From Pseudomonas koreensis (GTDB taxonomy: Bacteria > Pseudomonadota > Gammaproteobacteria > Pseudomonadales > Pseudomonadaceae): a stretch of 64,000 nucleotides of DNA. Position 1 is the stretch's first letter; each line of letters opens with the position of its first letter. The position numbers and the translations under genes are program-made. The stretch is from assembly GCF_012986595.1 (NCBI RefSeq), contig NZ_JAAQYM010000006.1, positions 124,001 to 188,000 on the forward strand. Reading direction: 5' to 3'. The notes under the pieces were generated by a model that saw only the letters and a program-made list of their open reading frames with translations, did no database searches and was not told where the DNA came from. Positions 1 through 7,634 of this stretch are shown in pieces.

Positions 1-2
1 GG

Positions 3-1916
3 TCGATGCACTTCATCGGCATGCTCGCCTTCAAACTGCCGATCGAGCTCGGTTATGACTTCACCCTCACCGCGCTGTCGCTGCTGATCGCGGTGCTGTC
101 TTGCGGTTTTGCCTTGTGGCTGGTCAGCCAGCCGAAATTGCCGGTCCTGCAACTGGCGTTCGGCGCGCTGATCATGGGCGCCGGCATCAGTGCCATGCAC
201 TACACCGGCATGTCTGCGATGCGCATGACCCCGGGAATCGATTACGACCCGACGCTGTTCGGCGCGTCATTGCTGATCGCCGTCGGGGCCTCGGCGGCCG
301 CACTGTGGATCGCCTTCCGTCTGCGCCAGCAATCGCCGTATGTGCGCCTGATTCGTGCCGGAGCGGCGGTGATCATGGGGATTGCGATTGTCGGCATGCA
401 CTACACCGGCATGGCGGCCGCGCAGTTTGCCGACGGCAGTTTCTGTAGCGCTACGCTCAACGGCCTCAAGGGTAACGGCCTCGACAGTCTGGTGTTGATC
501 ACCACGCTGGCGGTGCTGTCGATTGCCTTGTTGACGTCGATCCTCGATGCCCGCCTCGAAGCGCGGACCGCCGATCTGGCGCATTCGCTGACCCTGGCCA
601 ACCGTGAGCTGACACAACTGGCGCTGCACGACACCCTGACCGGCCTGCCGAACCGCATGCTGCTGGATGACCGGATCAATCAGGCGATGAAAAAGGTCAA
701 CGAGCAGGGTGGCTGTTTTGCCTTGATGTTCATTGACCTGGACGGTTTCAAACCGGTCAATGACGCATTCGGCCATCACATGGGTGACCAACTGTTGCGC
801 GAAGTCGGCCTGCGCTTGCGCGAAGATTTGCGCAGCGTGGATACACTGGCCAGGATTGGCGGCGACGAGTTCGTGCTGCTGGTGCGCCTGACCGAACCCG
901 ATGACGCCCTGGGCCTGGCTGCGCGCCAGGTCGGCCTGATTGGTCAGTCGTTCCGCGTGGCCGAACATGACTTGCAGATTTCCGCCAGCGTCGGCATTGC
1001 CCTGTATCCGGGCAACGGTCAGAGTGCCCAGGAGTTGCTGATGAACGCCGACGCGGCGATGTATCACGCCAAGGGCGGTGGCAAGAACGGCTACAGCTTT
1101 TTCGACGTTTCTATGAACAACAACGCGCGCAAGCAACTGCAACTGTTGCAGGACCTGCGTGCAGCGCTGGAGCACAACCAGTTCAGCCTGCATTACCAAC
1201 CCAAGTTCGATGCCGCCAATGGCCACCCGGTGGGCGCCGAAGCGCTGCTGCGCTGGCAGCACCCGACACAGGGCATGTTGCTGCCGGACAAATTCATCGA
1301 TCTGGCGGAGAAGACCGGTGTGATTATCGGCATTGGCGAATGGGTGCTCAACGAGGCCTGCCGGCAGATGCGCGAGTGGTATGTGCTTGGCTACACCGAC
1401 TGGCGTATCGCGGTGAACCTTTCGGCCTTGCAGTTCTGCCACGCAGGACTGGTGCGCAGCGTGGCCAAGGCGCTGGCGACGCACCATCTGCCGGCCAACA
1501 GCCTGACCCTGGAAATCACCGAAACCACGGCCATGAGCGACGCCGACGCGAGCATGACGGTGCTGCAGGAGTTGTCGGACATGGGCGTCGACCTGTCGAT
1601 CGATGACTTTGGCACCGGTTATTCGAGCCTGATGTATCTCAAGCGCTTGCCGGCCAACGAGCTGAAGATCGACCGTGGATTTGTCCGCGATCTGGAGCAT
1701 GACAGCGACGACGCGGCCATCGTCTCGGCCATTGTCGCGCTGGGTCAGGCGTTGGGCTTGCGGATTGTCGCCGAGGGTGTGGAAACCGGCGTGCAGCAGG
1801 ACTTCCTCACAAAATTGGGCTGTGATTCGTTGCAGGGCTACCTGCTCGGGCATCCGATGCCGGCTGATCGCTTCTTGCAGAACATTGCCCGTGGAGAGGC
1901 GCTGGCGGCTGACTGA
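3..1916 (+). CDS. MHYT-GGDEF-EAL cyclic-di-GMP enzyme (5' partial)
   Basis: Membrane-anchored signalling protein predicted to make and/or degrade cyclic-di-GMP. The window opens inside the sensor: the first readable residues (MHFIGM) are an MHYT motif, and two more (MHYTGM) lie near residues 60 and 130, so the true start is off the left edge. A GGDEF domain follows at about residues 205-365 with an intact RIGGDEF signature and an RSVD inhibitory-site motif five residues before it. An EAL domain follows at about 385-625 with EALLRW, DDFGTGYSSL, LKIDRGF and VAEGVET. Both catalytic signatures look complete, so either activity is possible. MHYT domains are proposed to sense diatomic gases through metal; that is family knowledge, not shown here. 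Confidence 0.93.
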   Translation, partial: SMHFIGMLAFKLPIELGYDFTLTALSLLIAVLSCGFALWLVSQPKLPVLQLAFGALIMGAGISAMHYTGMSAMRMTPGIDYDPTLFGASLLIAVGASAAALWIAFRLRQQSPYVRLIRAGAAVIMGIAIVGMHYTGMAAAQFADGSFCSATLNGLKGNGLDSLVLITTLAVLSIALLTSILDARLEARTADLAHSLTLANRELTQLALHDTLTGLPNRMLLDDRINQAMKKVNEQGGCFALMFIDLDGFKPVNDAFGHHMGDQLLREVGLRLREDLRSVDTLARIGGDEFVLLVRLTEPDDALGLAARQVGLIGQSFRVAEHDLQISASVGIALYPGNGQSAQELLMNADAAMYHAKGGGKNGYSFFDVSMNNNARKQLQLLQDLRAALEHNQFSLHYQPKFDAANGHPVGAEALLRWQHPTQGMLLPDKFIDLAEKTGVIIGIGEWVLNEACRQMREWYVLGYTDWRIAVNLSALQFCHAGLVRSVAKALATHHLPANSLTLEITETTAMSDADASMTVLQELSDMGVDLSIDDFGTGYSSLMYLKRLPANELKIDRGFVRDLEHDSDDAAIVSAIVALGQALGLRIVAEGVETGVQQDFLTKLGCDSLQGYLLGHPMPADRFLQNIARGEALAAD

Positions 1917-1924
1917 CTGCCTGC

Positions 1925-2034
1925 TGGGGCGAGGGCGCTTGCTCGCGCCGGGTCGTGAAGCCACCCCTCTCTTAAAGCATGGGCCTGCTGCGCAGGCCAG
2001 CGGGAGCAAGCTCCCTCGCCACAAACGGCGTGAG
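1925..2034. repeat. REP/BIME palindrome, GTGGCGAGGGAGCTTGCTC type
   Basis: Two inverted arms (GGGGCGAGGGCGCTTGCTCG and GGGAGCAAGCTCCCTCGCC) enclose a spacer with a second small inverted repeat. The same unit recurs near 58161-58267 and 63265-63379. It lies between the c-di-GMP gene and the SDR gene. Confidence 0.8.
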
Positions 2035-2127
2035 CGCTCAAGCCTTTGACACAGCCCATGCAAAACCCGTGAATGGCGGTTATTCTTCCACCCGACTGTT
2101 AAGTGTGCATTGGGGGGAAGGGCCAGC

Positions 2128-2874
2128 ATGGATAAAGTCATTGTGATCACCGGGGGCGGGCGTGGAATCGGCGCCGCCACGGCGTTGTTGGCTGCCGAGC
2201 AGGGCTATCGGATCTGCATCAACTATCAGTCGGATGAGCAAGCCGCGCAAAGCGTGCTGGAGCAAGTGCGGGCGCTGGGGGCGCAAGCCATTGCGGTGCG
2301 CGCCGATGTCAGTATCGAAGACGAAGTGATCGCGCTGTTCCACCGGGTCGACACCGAACTGGGTCGAGTCACCGCGCTGGTAAACAACGCCGGCACCGTC
2401 GGGCACAAGTCGCGGGTCGATGAAATGTCCGAATTCCGCATCCTCAAAATCATGAAAACCAATGTATTGGCGCCGATCCTCTGCGCCAAGCACGCGATCC
2501 TGCGCATGTCGCCCAAGCACGGCGGGCAGGGCGGCAGCATCGTCAACGTCTCGTCGGTCGCTGCACGTCTGGGTTCGCCCAACGAATACGTCGACTACGC
2601 CGCGTCCAAAGGTGCGCTCGACACCTTCACCATCGGTCTGTCCAAGGAAGTGGCGGGCGAGGGGATTCGCGTCAACGCGGTGCGTCCGGGCTACATCTAT
2701 ACCGATTTCCATGCCTTGAGCGGCGATCCGGATCGGGTCAGTAAACTGGAGTCGGCGATCCCGATGGCCCGAGGCGGGCGCCCGGACGAAGTGGCGGAGG
2801 CGATTGTCTGGTTGCTGTCGGACAAGGCTTCTTATGCGACGGGGACGTTTGTTGATTTGGGTGGTGGGCGTTAA
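2128..2874 (+). CDS. SDR family NAD(P)-dependent oxidoreductase
   Basis: Classical short-chain dehydrogenase of 248 residues. The cofactor-binding glycine motif TGGGRGIG is at about residue 8, the NNAG motif near residue 88, the catalytic serine is in NVSSVA, and the YxxxK pair is in YVDYAASK. I chose the ATG at 2128 because GGGGGGAAGG lies just upstream; the in-frame TTG at 2110 would start inside that ribosome-binding site. The C-terminal DLGGGR is typical of classical SDRs. The substrate cannot be read from the sequence. It is a stand-alone gene flanked by REP palindromes on both sides. Confidence 0.9.
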   Translation: MDKVIVITGGGRGIGAATALLAAEQGYRICINYQSDEQAAQSVLEQVRALGAQAIAVRADVSIEDEVIALFHRVDTELGRVTALVNNAGTVGHKSRVDEMSEFRILKIMKTNVLAPILCAKHAILRMSPKHGGQGGSIVNVSSVAARLGSPNEYVDYAASKGALDTFTIGLSKEVAGEGIRVNAVRPGYIYTDFHALSGDPDRVSKLESAIPMARGGRPDEVAEAIVWLLSDKASYATGTFVDLGGGR

Positions 2875-2903
2875 GTCCAGAACGTTTCGCTGTCAGGTCG
2901 GCC

Positions 2904-2983
2904 CTCTTCGCGAGCAGGCTCGCTCCCACATTGGTTCTGTGTCCTGCACAAATCCAGGGTGGGAGCGAGCCTGCTCGCGAAGG
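2904..2983. repeat. REP palindrome, CGCGAGCAGGCTCGCTCCCA type
   Basis: Inverted arms TTCGCGAGCAGGCTCGCTCC and its reverse complement are separated by about 35 nt. The site lies between two convergent genes. Related units are at 17633, 33315 and 60997. Confidence 0.8.
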
Positions 2984-3008
2984 CAATAGCCCAGACAACA
3001 CAGGCCTG

Positions 3009-4418
3009 TCAGAACGACCGCACAATCCGCCCCAACGTCTCCATCGCCTTCTCCGAATCCTCGGTCCACGGGCTGCCGTAATTCAGCCGGATACAATTCC
3101 TGAAGCGCTGGGTCGGCGAGAAGATCGGCCCCGGTGCAATGCTGATGCCCTGTGCCAAGGCCATCTGAAACAACTTCAATGAATCCATCTGCGGTGGCAG
3201 TTCCAGCCACAGGAAGTAGCCGCCGGCCGGCTGGCTGACCCGGGTCTGTGCCGGGAAGTAGCGGGCGATGGCTGCGAGCATCGCGCTCTGCTGTTCTTCC
3301 AGGGCATAGCGCAATTTGCGCAGGTGGCGATCATAGCCGCCGTGTTGCAGATAGTCGGCGATCGCCGCTTGCGCCGGCATCGAGGCGCACAGCGAGGTCA
3401 TCAGTTTCAGCCGTTCGATTTTCTGCGCGTAACGCCCGGCGGCGACCCAGCCAATGCGGTAGCCGGGGGCCAGGCTCTTGGCGAACGAACCGCAGTGCAT
3501 CACCAGCCCTTCAGTGTCGAACGCCTTGGCCGGTTTCGGCGCTTGCTGCCCGTAATAGAGTTCGGCGTAGACGTCGTCTTCGATCAGCGGCACCTGATGC
3601 CGACGCAGCAGTTCCACCAGTTCCTGTTTCTTCGCCTCGGGCATGGTCGCGCCCATCGGGTTCTGGAAACTGGTCATGCACCAGCAGGCCTTGATCGGAT
3701 GCCGTTCCAGCGTCTGCGCGAGCACGCCGAGGTCGATGCCGTCGCGTGGGTGCACGGGGATTTCCACGGCTTTGAGTTTCAGACGCTCCAGCACTTGCAG
3801 GCTGGCGTAGAACGCCGGGGCTTCGATGGCCACCAGATCGCCCGGCTCGGTCACCGCTTGCAGGCACAGGTTCAGCGCCTCCAGGGCGCCGTTGGTGATC
3901 AGCAACTCTTCCATCGGCAGCATCAGCCCGCCGACCATGTAGCGCAGGGCGATTTGCCGGCGAAGTTGCGGGTTGCCCGGCGACATGTCGGTGACCACCA
4001 TGCGCGGGTCCATCTCCCGCGCCGCGCTGGCCAGCGAGCGCGACAGGCGTTGCAGCGGGAACAGCGTCGGGCTGGGGAACGCCGAGCCGAAGGGCACGGT
4101 GCTCGGGTCCTTGATCGATTCGAGGACCGAGAACACCAGTTCGCTGACGTCGACCTCGGTGGAGTCGTTGACGTGGCTGCTGATCACCGGTTCCGAGAAC
4201 GGACTGGGCGCGTGGGTGTTGACGAAATAGCCGGAGCGCGGCCGCGCACGGATCAGGCCGCGACGTTCCAGCAGGTAATAGGCCTGGAACACCGTGGACG
4301 GGCTGACCCCGTAAGTCTGGCTGGCGTAGCGCACCGACGGCACTCGCTGCCCGGGCCCGAGGACGCCGGAGCGGATCAGTTCTGCGATGTCGTCGGCGAA
4401 TTTTTCGTAGCGTTTCAT
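3009..4418 (-). CDS. MocR-type regulator (GntR HTH plus aminotransferase fold)
   Basis: A winged-helix GntR domain (residues about 1-70, with SGVLGPGQRVPSVR and a recognition region at SPSTVFQAYYLL) is fused to a fold-type I PLP aminotransferase-like domain (about 110-465). The likely PLP lysine is in SFAKSLAPGYR. MocR/PdxR proteins are transcription factors that sense PLP or a related ligand. I start it at the ATG at 4418 (MKRYEKF), which fits the beginning of the HTH domain; an in-frame ATG at 4451 would add 11 residues, and neither has a strong ribosome-binding site. No divergent partner gene, the usual MocR target, is adjacent. The target is unknown. Confidence 0.88.
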   Translation of the reverse strand: MKRYEKFADDIAELIRSGVLGPGQRVPSVRYASQTYGVSPSTVFQAYYLLERRGLIRARPRSGYFVNTHAPSPFSEPVISSHVNDSTEVDVSELVFSVLESIKDPSTVPFGSAFPSPTLFPLQRLSRSLASAAREMDPRMVVTDMSPGNPQLRRQIALRYMVGGLMLPMEELLITNGALEALNLCLQAVTEPGDLVAIEAPAFYASLQVLERLKLKAVEIPVHPRDGIDLGVLAQTLERHPIKACWCMTSFQNPMGATMPEAKKQELVELLRRHQVPLIEDDVYAELYYGQQAPKPAKAFDTEGLVMHCGSFAKSLAPGYRIGWVAAGRYAQKIERLKLMTSLCASMPAQAAIADYLQHGGYDRHLRKLRYALEEQQSAMLAAIARYFPAQTRVSQPAGGYFLWLELPPQMDSLKLFQMALAQGISIAPGPIFSPTQRFRNCIRLNYGSPWTEDSEKAMETLGRIVRSF

Positions 4419-4456
4419 CGGTTGCCCGGTTAGTAGTTGATTCGAGTGCATGTACT

Positions 4457-4587
4457 TGTGGTGAGGGGATTTATCCCCGATGGGCTGCGGAGCAGTCCTG
4501 AAACCATACGACGCGGTGTATCAGTCATGGCCGGCTGCTGAATTTGGGGCCGCTCCGCGTCCATCGGGGATAAATCCCCTCACCACA
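4457..4587. repeat. REP-like palindrome, TGTGGTGAGGGGATTTATCC type
   Basis: Long inverted repeat whose arms (TGTGGTGAGGGGATTTATCC and GGATAAATCCCCTCACCACA) are perfect complements around a spacer with further short pairing. A second copy is at 23986-24119. It separates the MocR gene from ccoG. Confidence 0.8.
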
Positions 4588-4625
4588 GGTATCGCAGTGT
4601 CAAAACAGAACTGCATCTTAATGGC

Positions 4626-6056
4626 TCAGCGATTCATCGGTGCCACAAACCTGCTTTTCGCCACGCTATAAATCTCAGGCTCATCGCTGTCGGCAATCTT
4701 GAAGCTCAAGGTTTGCGAGCTGCTGGCCGGGCGCTCCGTGGTCATCGCCACCGACACCGGCACATCGACAATCTCTCCCGGCGCCAGGCTCAGCTCGGTC
4801 TTGCCCTGCAACTGGAAGCCGTCGCCGTCCACCAGGCTCAGGTTGTAGTCCTGACGCTGCTGGGTCTTGTTGATGACCTTGAGAGTGTAGATGTTCTCGA
4901 TCTGGCCCTGACCGTTCTCGCGGAACAGCCCACGGTCCTTGGTCACGTCCAGCGAGACCATCGGCCGTTCGACCAAGGCCAGCGCCAGGGCGCCGATCAT
5001 CACCAGCAGCACCGCCACGTAGCCAATCAGTCGCGGCCGCAGCAAGTGGGTCTTGCCACCTTGCAGTTCGCGCTCGGAACTGTAGCGGATCAAACCGCGC
5101 GGGTAGTTCATCTTGTCCATGATCGAGTCGCAGGCGTCAATGCACGCGGCGCAGCCGATGCATTCCATCTGCAGGCCGTCGCGGATGTCGATGCCGGTCG
5201 GGCAGACCTGCACGCACAATTGGCAGTCGATGCAATCGCCGAGGCCGGCCTCGGCGGGCTTCACATCGCGTTTGCGCGGGCCACGGTTTTCGCCGCGGGC
5301 CACGTCGTAGGAAATCGCCAGGGTGTCCTTGTCGAACATCACGCTCTGGAACCGTGCGTACGGGCACATGTGCATGCACACCGCTTCGCGCAGCCAGCCG
5401 GCGTTGATGTAAGTGGCGGCGGTGAAGAACAGCACCCAGAACAGGCTGACGCCGCCGATTTGCAGGGTGAACAGTTCTTCGGCGAGCGGACGGATCGGCG
5501 TGAAGTAGCCGACGAAGGTCAGCCCGGTCATCACACTGATCGCCAGCCACAGGGTGTGCTTGGCCGCGCGCCGCGCCAGTTTGTTCAGGCCCCAGGGCGC
5601 TGCCTGCAGTTTGATCCGTTGGTTGCGCTCGCCTTCGGTGATCTTCTCGCACCACATGAAGATCCATGTCCACGAACTTTGCGGGCAGGTGTAACCGCAC
5701 CAGACCCGGCCGGCGAACACGGTAATGGCGAACAGGCCGAACGCGGCAATGATCAGCAGCGCCGAGAGCAGAATGAAATCCTGGGGCCAGAAGGTCGCGC
5801 CAAAGATGTGGAATTTGCTTTCGGCCAGATCCCACAGTACCGCCTGACGGCCGCCCCAGTTCAGCCACACGGTGCCGAAGAACAGCAAAAACAGAAATCC
5901 CGCGCCGCTCATGCGCAAGGTGCGGAACAGGCCGGTGAAGCTGCGGGTATGAATCTGCTTGTCGGTGGAACCGGCCTTCGCCTTCATCGGGCGACCCGGC
6001 ACATTTCTTATGGTGGGGCTTGCTTCTACGGTTCGGACGGGGATTTGTTCGCTCAT
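4626..6056 (-). CDS. ccoG: Cytochrome c oxidase accessory protein CcoG (FixG/RdxA family)
   Basis: Membrane iron-sulfur protein that helps assemble cbb3-type cytochrome oxidase, probably in copper handling. Several membrane segments are visible (near LFLLFFGTVWLNW, FILLSALLIIAAFGLFAITV and the region after residue 330). The ferredoxin-type cysteines are in CIDCQLCVQVCP and CIGCAACIDAC, and there is a GRVWCGYTCPQ motif typical of the family. The C-terminal periplasmic part is an Ig-like FixG domain. I start at the ATG at 6056 (MSEQIPVRT); an in-frame upstream ATG at 6080 is possible. No ccoNOPQ or ccoIS genes are in the window, so this is a detached accessory copy. Confidence 0.92.
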   Translation of the reverse strand: MSEQIPVRTVEASPTIRNVPGRPMKAKAGSTDKQIHTRSFTGLFRTLRMSGAGFLFLLFFGTVWLNWGGRQAVLWDLAESKFHIFGATFWPQDFILLSALLIIAAFGLFAITVFAGRVWCGYTCPQSSWTWIFMWCEKITEGERNQRIKLQAAPWGLNKLARRAAKHTLWLAISVMTGLTFVGYFTPIRPLAEELFTLQIGGVSLFWVLFFTAATYINAGWLREAVCMHMCPYARFQSVMFDKDTLAISYDVARGENRGPRKRDVKPAEAGLGDCIDCQLCVQVCPTGIDIRDGLQMECIGCAACIDACDSIMDKMNYPRGLIRYSSERELQGGKTHLLRPRLIGYVAVLLVMIGALALALVERPMVSLDVTKDRGLFRENGQGQIENIYTLKVINKTQQRQDYNLSLVDGDGFQLQGKTELSLAPGEIVDVPVSVAMTTERPASSSQTLSFKIADSDEPEIYSVAKSRFVAPMNR

Positions 6057-6251
6057 GGTCGTTCGCTCATCAGCCTCCATCAGGCGAATGAACTATGAGC
6101 GCCGAACTGTTTGCATAACAGACTCAGCTATTTCATTAAAAAGCGTATCAGATGGCTTTTTGCGGCCGATCTGCGACAACTTGAAGCAGCCCGCAGGCAC
6201 AGGCGCAAACGCCTATCGCAGGCGTCTGCGGCGAGTGTTGATCAGGGTCAG

Positions 6252-6500
6252 TCAAATCACCGAATCACTCTCGTCAGCCTTCAAGTGTTTCCGGCCATCC
6301 CTGGCGCCTGCAACGGTCAAGGCGTCGGCTTCTGCTTCGGTGATGTAAATGCGCCGGCTTTCGATTTCCACGAAAGACATGGATTTGTCACTGTCTGTGC
6401 AGACTTCCAGCGTGTCGCAGATACGAATTTCTTCGCCATTTTCGACGGTGAAAAAACACACTTTTGATTCGGGATTGGATTCATCGATTCGAACGGGCAT
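6252..6500 (-). CDS. Small DUF3203-like protein
   Basis: An 82-residue acidic soluble protein with no signal peptide, recalled as the Pseudomonas-restricted DUF3203 family. It contains the core EIRICDTLEVCTDSDKSMSF and IYITEAEADAL. The start is well supported: AAAGGACAG precedes the ATG at 6500. It is transcribed divergently from the MgtC-like gene (start 6623), so about 120 nt hold both promoters. The function is unknown. Confidence 0.85.
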   Translation of the reverse strand: MPVRIDESNPESKVCFFTVENGEEIRICDTLEVCTDSDKSMSFVEIESRRIYITEAEADALTVAGARDGRKHLKADESDSVI

Positions 6501-6622
6501 GGGGCTGTCCTTTTTCCGGGGGTATCTGAAAGGTTAGGGCACAGCGTCGGATGATCGTTCGACGCAACCGATTAATGGTCGGCGCTGTCCATCGACCAAC
6601 GACCAATAAAAAGGACCGTGCG

Positions 6623-7135
6623 ATGAACGCTTGGTGGGATGAAGTGTGGGAAACGCTGCAAGCGGAGTTCGCCGACATCGGCGATGCCTCGCAACTGACT
6701 CGCATCACCGTGCGCCTGCTGATGGCGGCGGTGTTGGGCGGGATTCTGGGTTTCGAACGTGAACACAAGGGCAAGGCCGCCGGGGTGCGCACGCACATGT
6801 TGGTAGCGTTGGGGGCGGCGCTGTTCGTACTGGTGCCGCAGACCTCCGGGGCGGAATCCGATGCGATGAGTCGGGTGTTGCAAGGCGTTATCGCCGGGAT
6901 CGGGTTCCTCGGTGCCGGGACGATCCTGAAGAATCATGAGGGTGACGAAGGCCACGTCAAAGGGCTGACCACGGCGGCGGGTTTGTGGATGACGGCGGCG
7001 ATCGGTGTGGCGACCGGGTTGGGCAAGGAAGCGACGGCGTTGCTCAGCACGTTACTGGCGTTGGGGATTTTCAGCGTGATGCCACGGATTGTCAGGCTGT
7101 TCGAGAAGAGCGACGAGAAAAACCAACATCTGTAA
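6623..7135 (+). CDS. MgtC/SapB family membrane protein
   Basis: A 170-residue inner-membrane protein with the family signature GGILGFEREHKGKAAGVRTH, followed by hydrophobic helices (MLVALGAALFVLVPQ; GVIAGIGFLGAGTIL; TTAAGLWMTAAIGVATGLG). MgtC relatives affect growth at low magnesium and intramembrane ATPase regulation in pathogens; the role here is inferred only. The ATG at 6623 has AAAGGACC upstream, so the upstream ATG at 6551 is not needed. The C terminus is a short charged tail without the long cytoplasmic ACT-like domain of full-length MgtC. Confidence 0.88.
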   Translation: MNAWWDEVWETLQAEFADIGDASQLTRITVRLLMAAVLGGILGFEREHKGKAAGVRTHMLVALGAALFVLVPQTSGAESDAMSRVLQGVIAGIGFLGAGTILKNHEGDEGHVKGLTTAAGLWMTAAIGVATGLGKEATALLSTLLALGIFSVMPRIVRLFEKSDEKNQHL

Positions 7136-7159
7136 CAACCCGCGCGGACTCTCTGATTC

Positions 7160-7246
7160 CTGTAGGAGCTGCCGGAGGCTGCGATCTTTTGATCTTGTTT
7201 TTAAGGATCAACATCAAAAGATCGCAGCCTCCGGCAGCTCCTACAG
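7160..7246. repeat. REP palindrome, TGTAGGAGCTGCCGnAGGCTGCG type
   Basis: Perfect inverted arms of about 33 nt (beginning CTGTAGGAGCTGCCGGAGGC) around an AT-rich centre. Related copies are at 9653, 17123 and 36607. The variable bases in the arm change on both sides together in three of the four copies. Confidence 0.85.
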
Positions 7247-7258
7247 AGTGCGCGCTGC

Positions 7259-7417
7259 TCAGAGGATCACGGGCGGCATTGTCGTCGGAGGCTCTTCCTT
7301 CGGCGGTGGCGTGGTCCCCGGGGGTTCCTGCTCGGGAATCGGTGGTGGCTCGGTCTCGGGCAAGGTGGGTTTGTCGATGTTCGGATCAGGCGTTTCTGCC
7401 GGGATCGGGATGTTCAT
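7259..7417 (-). CDS. Proline- and glutamate-rich 52-residue protein
   Basis: Short gene, convincing because of its strong ribosome-binding site (GGAGGTCTACAG directly before the ATG at 7417) and skewed composition. About a third of the residues are proline and many are glutamate or threonine, in runs such as EPPPIPEQEPPGTTPPPKEE. There is no hydrophobic segment, so it is probably soluble and disordered. It is divergent from glgE across 217 nt. No family is recognised, and the link to glucan metabolism is positional only. Confidence 0.7.
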   Translation of the reverse strand: MNIPIPAETPDPNIDKPTLPETEPPPIPEQEPPGTTPPPKEEPPTTMPPVIL

Positions 7418-7634
7418 CTGTAGACCTCCGTGTGGCACATGGCGTGAGAAGTGCTTAAGTGGATTGACCACCTCCTGGTGAATTCGATCCGCTTTTTTAT
7501 CCAGGCAAATCCCTGTGAACTTTTCCCCGGGCCGGTCGCTCGGAACCTAAGTGAGTTCATGTCGGGGCCGGTGCCTCCTTGTGAACACGGATCCGGCACA
7601 AGAGCGTCCTTGGGGCGTAAAGGAGAGATGCTCG

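Noticed and set aside
267..2180. 637-residue minus-strand reading frame opposite the c-di-GMP gene
   Set aside because: It is antisense to an unmistakable MHYT-GGDEF-EAL protein, has biased low-complexity composition (many Gln/Arg/His) and no domain.
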